Assembly (NCBI GenBank): GCA_002331575.1
Contig: DCZG01000096.1
Location: forward strand, 28,789-35,653
DNA length: 6,865 nucleotides
Direction: 5' to 3'
Source of the DNA: Atopobium sp. UBA2090
GTDB lineage: Bacteria > Actinomycetota > Coriobacteriia > Coriobacteriales > Atopobiaceae
Made by a program: the position numbers and the translations under genes. The notes beneath the pieces are model-generated. The model was given only the letters and a program-made list of their open reading frames with translations. It was not told the origin of the DNA and made no database searches. This document shows positions 1 to 5,280 of the stretch, piece by piece; within the stretch, counting starts at the first letter, position 1, and each line of letters begins with the position of its first letter.

Positions 1-330
1 GGGTCGGCCCTCTATTGACTCTTGACAGAAGATTCTACATATCAGCCGAGTGTCATACTCTCTGAGAACACCCGGCATCGTAGCAGTATTCGTTCTGTAC
101 TGTCGACTCTCTCGTTGTAGTCGGAAATAAGACGAGAGCATTTCATCCTGAAACTGATTAGCAAGCTCTTGTGCCTTGGTACTAACAGAGGAGCTAACAG
201 CACTTGTGATTAATAATCCGACGATAGTTCCGAATACCATGCCTCGCATCCTGAGGAAGAGCCGTCCGAATACCACAGAAATCAGTATGATTGCAACCTG
301 TTTACCTCTATCGGGTAACTCGTGAGACAC
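1..330 (-). CDS. Partial membrane protein of unknown function (3' end beyond left edge)
   Basis: This minus-strand frame is open from a TAG at 367-369 all the way to base 1, so the protein continues outside the window. I placed the start at the GTG at 330 because it is the first reasonable start after that TAG; its ribosome-binding site is weak, and ATG codons at 249 and 240 fall inside the hydrophobic part. About 10 residues after the GTG come two hydrophobic stretches (VAIILISVVFGRLFL, then MVFGTIVGLLITSAVSSSV) separated by a short basic RMRG turn, which suggests a two-helix membrane hairpin. A polar, glutamine- and arginine-rich segment follows (KAQELANQFQDEML, then FRLQRESRQYRTN), probably helical. 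I do not recognise the family. It is the last gene of the minus-strand series and the only membrane protein visible. Whether it belongs to the peptide locus is inference. Confidence 0.55.
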   Translation of the reverse strand, partial: MSHELPDRGKQVAIILISVVFGRLFLRMRGMVFGTIVGLLITSAVSSSVSTKAQELANQFQDEMLSSYFRLQRESRQYRTNTATMPGVLREYDTRLICRIFCQESIEGRP

Positions 331-366
331 TTCGTTCTTTAGTTTCGGTCGGGGAAGGCTGCGACA

Positions 367-498
367 CTACAAGTCGTGAACAATCGACCTTATATTGTTG
401 CGAGCCATTTCAATCTCGAAGAGTTCAGTCTTGAGGTCACGAGTCAGTCTCAGATATTCGATTGACTGCATGGTCGGATACATGGCCCCGTGGACCAT
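367..498 (-). CDS. Small charged helical ORF, 43 codons; may be the 5' part of the next membrane gene
   Basis: The reading frame begins MVHGAMYPTMQSIEYLRL and ends IRSIVHDL before a TAG at 367-369. ATG codons at 498, 483 and 471 are all possible starts; none has a strong ribosome-binding site, though AGTAGGA sits just before the first. The middle (IEYLRLTRDLKTELFEIEMA) has leucine and isoleucine at helical spacing with alternating charges, as in a short coiled coil. After the TAG the same frame stays open through the membrane protein to base 1. The two parts could therefore be one gene split by a nonsense codon or two adjacent genes. It lies 67 bases downstream of the Sel1-like gene. No family recognised. 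Confidence 0.4.
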   Translation of the reverse strand: MVHGAMYPTMQSIEYLRLTRDLKTELFEIEMARNNIRSIVHDL

Positions 499-565
499 GT
501 CCTACTCGGGTATCGTTTGCGAACCGCCTTGCTCTTTCCATCCCTACCGAAGGGGGTGACAGTAC

Positions 566-1624
566 TTACTCACAGCCATGCTTCTTGCGAAGCTCATGGT
601 ATTTCGCCTTAATCGCCGCTGCAGCAATATCGGGGTCCATGTCCTCAGCACAATCTGAGGCGTTTGCATCAGGTTGATACGGGTAGCTTCCATCCTGGAT
701 CATACTTAGGGGCGTTGACGCGAGGGATTCACCGTTGTCGCTGGCCAACGTGAACCAGCGTACGGCCTTTTGCGCATCACCTCGGTAACCGAGCTCGCCC
801 TTCCAATAGTTTTCAGCGATGCAGTACTGGCAGTAGCCAATGTAAGGGCTCCAGCCGCCCTCAGCTCCAAGTCTATACATGCACGTCTGCTCAGCTTCAA
901 GAGCATCAGTGGCAGATGTTAAGTCTGGGAATATGGCGTCTAGTTGAACACCAGAGAAGCCGCCACAGCCGTCCATCATCAAAGTGCGGATAAAATCGTG
1001 CGCTATCCAGTATGCTGCGTCGGAGCGCCCACGCTTCGCCGCACGGAACAGATAGTCGAATTGCTTCGGGAACGGCGTGTCATCAGCAGTACCCAGGAGG
1101 GCAAGTGCAACACCGGAGTCGACATCACCGCCTTCGGCCGCTGCAATCAAATTCTCGATGTACTTCAGCCTGCCCTGCTGCACGGAATCCTCGTCTGGCA
1201 TTGCCAGCCTAGATGTCATCAACACCTGGGCGTACGGGTCGCCATGCTCTGCCTGATTTGATACGATGTTATAAATACGATTGTACCAGCTGGTGACATC
1301 GTTCCAGCCATTCATCTTTCCTTCTATTCGATATTTGAACATGGCTTCTTCGATGCCTTTTGGATAAAAGCCAAGCATGGGTCGCTCGTTAATGTGAACG
1401 GAGAGCAGTTCCCTGCTCCGGTGGTCATAGGAGGCCGGACACGCCTTGGGGTCAATCTCAAGTTGGTCATTCCTCCCGTTCATATGCATTTCACAGTCGC
1501 TCAGCACGTCATAAATCGTCTCCACCGGAGCGATACGTTGCTCCTGAGCAGCCGTATTGCGAGCAGGCTGGATTTCGCTGCGCTTTTGTGCGCCACTACC
1601 AAACAATCTGTCAAAGAATCCCAA
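566..1624 (-). CDS. Sel1/TPR-like helical-repeat protein, 352 aa
   Basis: The start is a TTG at 1624, chosen because AAGGAG (1630-1635 on the plus strand as ctcctt) stands five bases before it and the frame opens with MGFFDRLFGSG, a typical short amphipathic N-terminus. Residues 15-60 are polar and probably a linker. From about residue 120 onward the protein shows repeated helix pairs with small residues at Sel1-like positions: HGDPYAQVLMTSRLA (127-141), AAAEGGDVDSGVALALLG (161-178), RAAKRGRSDAAYWIAHDF (194-211), GAEGGWSPYIGYCQYCIAENY (253-273) and AVRWFTLASDNGES (287-300). Sel1-like repeats are scaffolds for protein-protein contact, so a binding rather than catalytic role is likely. No signal peptide is seen, so it is probably cytoplasmic. 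It lies 120 bases after the 70-residue gene and may belong to the same transcript. Partner and function are unknown. Confidence 0.8.
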   Translation of the reverse strand: MGFFDRLFGSGAQKRSEIQPARNTAAQEQRIAPVETIYDVLSDCEMHMNGRNDQLEIDPKACPASYDHRSRELLSVHINERPMLGFYPKGIEEAMFKYRIEGKMNGWNDVTSWYNRIYNIVSNQAEHGDPYAQVLMTSRLAMPDEDSVQQGRLKYIENLIAAAEGGDVDSGVALALLGTADDTPFPKQFDYLFRAAKRGRSDAAYWIAHDFIRTLMMDGCGGFSGVQLDAIFPDLTSATDALEAEQTCMYRLGAEGGWSPYIGYCQYCIAENYWKGELGYRGDAQKAVRWFTLASDNGESLASTPLSMIQDGSYPYQPDANASDCAEDMDPDIAAAAIKAKYHELRKKHGCE

Positions 1625-1744
1625 CTTATCTCCTTAAATACCTATGTACGGCAATGGATGCGATACCGACAGTTGAACCATCCTGGAGCATTATTCCAAG
1701 ACAATCATTGAAGGAAAGGCTCTGGGCTACAGGGAACGAGTCGA

Positions 1745-1957
1745 TCAGTAAAAACGAAGGTAGTACTGTATTTTGTTCGCAGCGCTTCTCTCATCATGGC
1801 TGAGCGCAATTGCTACAGCATCCAAAAGGGATTCCCTGGCACCACTATCGTTCCCGCCTTTGCCAAGGCTGTCGGCTTTCTCGATGTAGTAGGCGACGAG
1901 ATTCCATTCCCCGTCGGTTAGCTTTCGTTGGAGGTCACAAACGAGGTAGGCATACAT
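1745..1957 (-). CDS. Small hypothetical protein, 70 aa
   Basis: The ATG at 1957 is preceded by AAAGGGGG at suitable distance, and a second ATG lies four bases further on in another frame. The product is predicted to be soluble and mostly helical, with no signal peptide or membrane segment: an N-terminal MYAYLVCDLQRKL, then DGEWNLVAYYIEKADSLG, then GARESLLDAVAIALS and a C-terminal KIQYYLRFY. I do not recognise the family. The motif WNLVAYYI (residues 18-25) resembles WNLLSYHI near the N-terminus of the 165-residue protein of this locus, which hints at a shared fold or shared partner but may be chance. It lies 73 bases after the cysteine-rich peptide gene, beyond a strong hairpin. Its position suggests an accessory or immunity-type role, but that is inference from context only. 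Confidence 0.65.
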   Translation of the reverse strand: MYAYLVCDLQRKLTDGEWNLVAYYIEKADSLGKGGNDSGARESLLDAVAIALSHDERSAANKIQYYLRFY

Positions 1958-1977
1958 GACAAGCCCCCTTTCAACAA

Positions 1978-2006
1978 TGCGGGGCCACCATTCTGGCAGC
2001 CCCGCA
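1978..2006 (-). terminator. Strong hairpin after the precursor gene; attenuator or partial terminator
   Basis: Bases 1978-1985 (TGCGGGGC) and 1999-2006 (GCCCCGCA) form a perfect 8-bp stem around a 13-base loop. An alternative inner pairing, GCCA with TGGC, is also possible. It begins about 25 bases after the peptide's stop codon and ends about 20 bases before the next start. Read on the minus strand it is followed by ATTGTTGAAAGG, which is only weakly T-rich. It is therefore probably not a full Rho-independent terminator. It could let some read-through reach the downstream genes or protect the peptide mRNA from 3' decay, giving more precursor than downstream protein. Confidence 0.5.
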
Positions 2007-2030
2007 CCTTATCGATGGTACAATTTCGGG

Positions 2031-2216
2031 TTACTTGCCGGCGCAGTACATCATGCACTTGCACCCACAGGGGGTTCCGGGCTGCGCGCTGTAGGGCTCG
2101 CAGATGGTGGAGCAGTTGGCACCTTCGATCTTGCGGGCCATCTGCTTTGCAGCGACGTGTGTAAGGCCTGAGGCGCGATAAGCCCCCTTGCCCTTCTCGT
2201 TACGAAGTATTGTCAT
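2031..2216 (-). CDS. Cysteine-rich RiPP precursor peptide, 61 aa
   Basis: The ATG at 2216 overlaps the TGA of the radical SAM gene (ATGA), and GAGG stands seven bases upstream inside that gene, so the two are probably translationally coupled. Residues 1-34 form a polar, lysine- and alanine-rich leader (MTILRNEKGKG, then GLTHVAAKQMARKIEGAN). Residues 35-61 form the core, with six cysteines at 35, 39, 50, 52, 54 and 58, spaced C-X3-C-X10-C-X-C-X-C-X3-C and ending CAGK. No cysteine occurs in the leader. A small leader plus cysteine-rich core directly beside a SPASM enzyme is the usual pattern of substrates for thioether-forming maturases (sactipeptides and ranthipeptides). I do not recognise the exact family: it lacks the SCIFF layout I know, and relation to other clostridial Cys-rich classes is unchecked. 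No GG cleavage motif and no adjacent protease is seen. A metal-binding peptide is the main alternative. Confidence 0.8.
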   Translation of the reverse strand: MTILRNEKGKGAYRASGLTHVAAKQMARKIEGANCSTICEPYSAQPGTPCGCKCMMYCAGK

Positions 2217-3511
2217 AACTCTTCCTCTCTCTCGCATTTTGATAACAGGTAACCAGCGGCGCTGGTTATTGCCTCGGTGATGAATGCGATATGCGGACAC
2301 CGCTCGAAGCCGAAGTCCATTGCTCCGGCTGCATAACATCCGCCTTGGCATGCAGGCAGATAAGAGCACTCAAGGCATTTTTCAGGCAACGAGGGCAGGG
2401 TCCAGTGAACCATGGCGTCATTGAAGATGACACCATCAAATACTGTGCCTATTCTCTCGTCGGCCCGGGAAAGAAGGTGCTCGCATTTATATACATCGCC
2501 TTTGGGGTTGATGACGAAGTTATTGATCATGCGAGCGGAGCATGTCGCATTGTTGAAGTTCATGGGCAAGCCGTCTAGTGTCTGTATCCAGCCCGAGTCA
2601 ATCATTCTCCTGAAGACTCGATCGTATACTGGGTCGAGGTCATCCCTAGAAAGAAGCTTGTCGTTGCCACGATTGCCGTACAGCGGTGCTGCATAGAGCA
2701 TGACGTTCTTGTTCCTAGCCCATAGTTTACCAAGTCTATCGATAAGCTCCAGACAGTCATCTAGGTTTTCTTTGTCAACATTTAGCCTAATTAGTAACCT
2801 TACCCCAAGGTTAACGAGGGTCTCCATTGCGTCGATGATGTCTTCAAAGGTTATCGAAGGATCCACATAGCGCTTGCGCGCAACGTGATTGCTGCCCATA
2901 CCGTCTAAAGTGATCTGAGCCTGCGAGACGTGACACTCTTCGTGGATGATTCTTGCGACATCTGAGGTGAGGAGCGTGGCATTGGTAATAATGTCGGATG
3001 TGTATCCAATGTCATGTTTATCGCATCGATCAATGACCTCGCGTGACAGCCGCCTCATGATGTCAAGCCCCATTAGTGGCTCTCCGCCAAACCACGTAAT
3101 GTGAAAGTCATCGACCATGCCCATATAGCTCTCGAGGAAATCAGGAATCGCCGTGACGACATCGTCGCTCATGGTCTCCTTAATGAAGCCCTCCTCGTAG
3201 CAATACCAGCATCGCGCATTGCATGCGGTTGTCGGCAATAATTGGAAGCCTGCGAATCGCGTTGAGAAGTTGTTCATCCTCTGGACCGCGAGGACCTTTT
3301 CGACCTCGTTCTCATCGGAGGGAATCAGGAAACCAGCTTCGAGAGCCTCGCGCAAGAATGGTTTCGTACATGTTGAAGGGTCACGGATCATCTCGACTTC
3401 AGAGCGCGAGAGCAAGGACACGGCCGATGTGACTAGGTTGTAGCAAATTACCTTGTCGTCAGCCAATTCGCCCATATGATTATACAAAGATGCCTTCAGT
3501 TGTCGCAACAT
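2213..3511 (-). CDS. Radical SAM/SPASM peptide maturase, 432 aa
   Basis: The ATG at 3511 follows GAGGTAGG at good spacing. Residues 1-90 form an N-terminal region (including CYNLVTSAVSLLSRSEVEMI) of the kind that precedes the catalytic domain in peptide maturases and may help bind the leader. The radical SAM core carries CNARCWYC, with C97, C101 and C104 expected to hold the SAM-binding [4Fe-4S] cluster, and GGEP at 142-145, the usual SAM-contact motif. The C-terminal SPASM domain is complete: C324-X13-G-X4-C343, then C379-X2-C382-X5-C388-X3-C392, then C405, enough for two auxiliary [4Fe-4S] clusters. Enzymes of this class cut SAM to a 5'-deoxyadenosyl radical and modify peptide side chains or backbone in the cytoplasm. 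The overlapping cysteine-rich peptide is the obvious substrate. The bond formed cannot be told from sequence. An anaerobic sulfatase-maturase-like role is less likely because no sulfatase gene is present. Confidence 0.93.
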   Translation of the reverse strand: MLRQLKASLYNHMGELADDKVICYNLVTSAVSLLSRSEVEMIRDPSTCTKPFLREALEAGFLIPSDENEVEKVLAVQRMNNFSTRFAGFQLLPTTACNARCWYCYEEGFIKETMSDDVVTAIPDFLESYMGMVDDFHITWFGGEPLMGLDIMRRLSREVIDRCDKHDIGYTSDIITNATLLTSDVARIIHEECHVSQAQITLDGMGSNHVARKRYVDPSITFEDIIDAMETLVNLGVRLLIRLNVDKENLDDCLELIDRLGKLWARNKNVMLYAAPLYGNRGNDKLLSRDDLDPVYDRVFRRMIDSGWIQTLDGLPMNFNNATCSARMINNFVINPKGDVYKCEHLLSRADERIGTVFDGVIFNDAMVHWTLPSLPEKCLECSYLPACQGGCYAAGAMDFGFERCPHIAFITEAITSAAGYLLSKCEREEEL

Positions 3512-3587
3512 ACACCTACCTCATCTAATGTGTCACATTTGCTCAGACGAGATCAAATCCGTACCTTAGTCGCATCCATGTGTGTGG

Positions 3588-3698
3588 CTAGCCGATGGGA
3601 TATGCTCGCCCACCGCACTCGAGACAACGCACACATAAAACATCAATCTTCACATCGAACTTATAGCTACAGCTGCTGCATTTGAATAGACCAGTCAT
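3588..3698 (-). CDS. Very small zinc-ribbon protein, 36 aa
   Basis: From the ATG at 3698 the frame reads MTGLFKCSSCSYKF, continues VKIDVLCVRCLECGGRAYP, and stops at TAG 3588-3590. Cysteines at 7 and 10 (CSSC) and at 22, 25 and 28 (CVRCLEC) give the two knuckles of a zinc ribbon. GAGG lies only one base before this ATG, which is too close. A GTG at 3725 adds nine residues and has GGAA eight bases upstream, so the true start may be there. It lies in the 316-base space between the 165-residue gene and the radical SAM gene, 76 bases before the latter. In such loci small zinc ribbons can act as adaptors or metal carriers, but nothing in the sequence proves that here. The clear CXXC pairs argue against a chance frame. 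Confidence 0.62.
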   Translation of the reverse strand: MTGLFKCSSCSYKFDVKIDVLCVRCLECGGRAYPIG

Positions 3699-3827
3699 GC
3701 CTCTTATGATAGTCTTTGAAAACACCTGATCATTTCCGGTTCATCTTTCCGATGAGGGGGCTTTTAAGTCAGACATCGATGAAATAGGTGCTGGCACATT
3801 TATCAAGCTCCTAGAGGGCTGGATAGA
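3699..3827 (-). other. Intergenic spacer within the operon
   Basis: These 129 bases follow the 165-residue gene. A short inverted repeat, TCATC at 3741-3745 and GATGA at 3751-3755 around TTTCC, lies next to a run of five G/C pairs, but there is no T-tract, so I do not call a terminator. The GTG alternative start of the zinc-ribbon gene (3725) lies inside. I see no longer reading frame with coding character here. A secondary promoter cannot be excluded. Confidence 0.4.
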
Positions 3828-4325
3828 CTACTTCATGAGGTCTTCGATGCAGCCCTTGAGCGAGGAGACGAGAGCGTTGTAGTACATCTCTTCCTCCTCG
3901 ACCGCATTCGAGTCTGTCATAAGCGAGTGGAGACCCTTCTTTGCGAGCCCGCTTAGTGAGAATTCGTTCTCAGCTTGTGACGCGTTGCGGTGCTGCATGT
4001 TCTTGGAAGCCGCGCCGTATTGTATTGCTTCGACATCGAGAATTGCACCGACCTTGCCGAGGCTGAGCAACACCTTTGCATATTTCGGTCTGTCGGAGAA
4101 GCTGAACACGATTCCCGGATAGTCCTTCTTGCTCAAGAGTCCACCAATCGTCACGGTCTCAGGTCTTGCGTCAACGTTAAGCCCGTACTGATTGGAGACG
4201 TTCTCGGGGACAACCTGAAGTAGATGATTCACAAGATCATTCAGGTCTACTCCCTGTGCACCACCAATGTGATAGCTGAGGAGGTTCCAGGAATTCTTTG
4301 AAAGTGGATCCTTGAACTGTGCCAT
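3828..4325 (-). CDS. Conserved-looking protein of unknown function, 165 aa
   Basis: The ATG at 4325 is preceded by AGGAAGGA at eight bases, an excellent ribosome-binding site. No signal peptide or membrane segment is seen, so the product is probably cytoplasmic. The N-terminal part contains WNLLSYHIGGAQGVDLNDLV (13-32). A central region with beta-strand character follows (PETVTIGG at 55-62, GIVFSFSD at 71-78, KVLLSLGKVGAILDVEAI at 84-101), which could be one compact alpha/beta domain. The C-terminus (from about 120) is helical and acidic, with VEEEEMYYNALVSSLKGCIEDLMK near the end, shown here in two parts: VEEEEMYYNALV and SSLKGCIEDLMK. The lone cysteine is C159. I do not recognise the family. 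It lies 24 bases after the 56-residue zinc-motif gene and two genes before the maturase, so it may be an accessory, recognition or immunity factor; this is inference. Confidence 0.75.
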   Translation of the reverse strand: MAQFKDPLSKNSWNLLSYHIGGAQGVDLNDLVNHLLQVVPENVSNQYGLNVDARPETVTIGGLLSKKDYPGIVFSFSDRPKYAKVLLSLGKVGAILDVEAIQYGAASKNMQHRNASQAENEFSLSGLAKKGLHSLMTDSNAVEEEEMYYNALVSSLKGCIEDLMK

Positions 4326-4349
4326 ACGTTATTTCCTTCCTAACAATGT

Positions 4350-4520
4350 CTATCGATTCTGAAACGGATTCTTGGTTGACATAGGCGAGCGATAGACCGG
4401 ATTCTTTATCTTGCCGCTCCCGCCACACCTAGGGCAGGTGATTTTTGCTCCGTTATCAGGCCGGCTGATGACGCCAGTACCTTGGCACTTGCCACATGGT
4501 ATGTATTCTTGATTTGCCAT
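4350..4520 (-). CDS. Small DnaJ-type zinc-motif protein, 56 aa
   Basis: I chose the ATG at 4520, which gives MANQEYIPCGKCQGTG; a longer start at 4562 would add a hydrophobic stretch without known meaning and would overlap the proposed promoter. GGGAGAGG lies about 11 bases upstream. Two zinc knuckles are present: C9-X2-C12-QGTG and C29-X2-C32-GGSG. These CXXCXGXG motifs are those of the cysteine-rich domain of DnaJ (Hsp40), where two knuckles bind one zinc ion. Only two are present here and there is no J domain, so this is a stand-alone zinc ribbon and not a co-chaperone. The C-terminus (from 40) is basic and asparagine/proline-rich (PVYRSPMSTKNPFQNR). As first gene of the operon it could hold or present the cysteine-rich peptide or deliver metal; this is inference. 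Confidence 0.75.
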   Translation of the reverse strand: MANQEYIPCGKCQGTGVISRPDNGAKITCPRCGGSGKIKNPVYRSPMSTKNPFQNR

Positions 4521-4561
4521 AAATATTGTCGCCTCTCCCAATTGGACTAACAGTAATACCA

Positions 4562-4589
4562 ATAATATGTGGGGGGGTGTTCAATGCAA
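4562..4589 (-). promoter_or_regulatory. Putative promoter of the peptide operon, with a G7/C7 tract in the spacer
   Basis: On the minus strand, TTGCAT (4584-4589) is a weak -35 and TATTAT (4562-4567) a good -10, with a 16-base spacer. The -10 lies 42 bases before the ATG of the 56-residue gene, leaving a leader of about 35 bases that holds its ribosome-binding site. Seven consecutive C residues on this strand (4571-4577) fill the spacer. Only three of six -35 bases match, so the call is tentative. Confidence 0.35.
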
Positions 4590-4683
4590 TATCGATGGCA
4601 TAAGTGATGTTTATCAGGTAATAATCGCCGCTCGGGTATCACTAACCATTCTTGACTTTGACTAATAGCCTCGTCGCCTGCAG

Positions 4684-4911
4684 TCACTCGTTCTCGAATT
4701 CGAACCCCAATGTCGGCGCGATTCGGCGGATCTCCAGCCCAGTCGGCGCTTTCTGCGGCTCCGTCCAATACCCGTGCCAGTACGCCCGTCTCATGTGAAA
4801 TCTCAGGTGCCTGCGACCCTCGGGATTGCGCCACTCGCCCTTACGAGCTGCGCCATGTTCCAGCGAGCCTGAGCTAGATTGTTTTGCTTCAATTTGATTT
4901 GTGCCGCAACG
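4684..4911 (-). pseudogene. C-terminal remnant of a gene with an RRxxWHxxWT motif
   Basis: The frame is open from 4911 to a TGA at 4684-4686 (75 codons) and has no credible start: a TGA stands directly upstream at 4912-4914. The product contains HGAARKGEWRNPEGRRHLRF, then HMRRAYWHGYWTEPQK, then LEIRRIAPTLGFEFENE. The pattern of paired arginines, WH and YWT, followed by a short strand with arginine and proline, recalls the C-terminal domain of a widespread phage- and plasmid-associated hypothetical family (the fold also seen at the end of AcrVA2-like proteins); that family link is from memory. The upstream part is missing exactly where the DNA becomes G+C-rich, so insertion or deletion probably removed the 5' end. 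A 95-codon frame overlapping it lacks any such motif, so I prefer this frame. Confidence 0.55.
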
Positions 4912-5280
4912 TCACCGTAAATTGGGCCACCGACGTCATCGGAAACCGAGCCAGAATGTCAAGGTCGGTAGGACCGCACGTCGGCGGGAGAGCCCGGGCG
5001 TCGCAATCAGCGTACGCTCGTGCCGGCGGGGTCCTTTCCACAAGACCCGCAGGAGAGGTAGGGGGGGACGGCGATGTCCAGGCCCACCCAAGAGGATATC
5101 AGCGCGAGCCCACCGGGTCGTACTCGGAGAGATCTGGGCACCCGGCGGCGGCCACGATCCTCGCGCAGGTGCGGGCGGGCTCCCCGGTGGCGGCCGAGAC
5201 GAAATGTGTTTTGTCAACAGCAACTGAGCAGAAAGGGGTGCGGTGGAAATCCTGGACCAGATTGGGACGGGAGGAACCGC
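4912..5280. other. G+C-rich stretch with no assignable gene; probably mobile-element debris
   Basis: This 370-base stretch has the composition of the transposase DNA to its right. All long frames in it, on both strands, are what G+C bias alone would produce, and none shows a motif I recognise. A plus-strand ATG at 5074 (MSRPTQEDIS) has GGAGAGG upstream but its product becomes arginine-rich low-complexity sequence. A minus-strand frame with a CGSCGK tail near 5030-5050 is equally weak. The last part, from about 5210, has an A+T-richer patch (GTTTTGTCAACAGCAACTG) that may be the left end of the IS3-type element. Confidence 0.4.

Noticed and set aside
541..560. CCCTACCGAAGGG as a terminator after the Sel1-like gene
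   Set aside because: The stem is only four base pairs and no T-tract follows on the minus strand.
462..677. 71-codon plus-strand frame
   Set aside because: It lies opposite the end of the Sel1-like gene and has no ribosome-binding site or domain.
2031..2369. Longer 112-codon version of the precursor starting inside the maturase gene
   Set aside because: The extra 51 residues are an arginine-rich antiparallel-free shadow of the maturase C-terminus, and the ATG at 2216 has the proper ribosome-binding site and ATGA overlap.
4547..4834. 95-codon minus-strand frame with an ATG at 4834
   Set aside because: It overlaps the remnant frame carrying the WH/YWT motif, has no motif of its own, and its 3' part runs through the proposed promoter.
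4800..4860. tRNA-like look (GGCGCAGCTCG and TCCCGAGGGTCGCAGG on the minus strand)
   Set aside because: No acceptor stem, no T-arm with a correct loop and no CCA-side pairing follow. The same bases code for the RNPEGRR part of the truncated protein.
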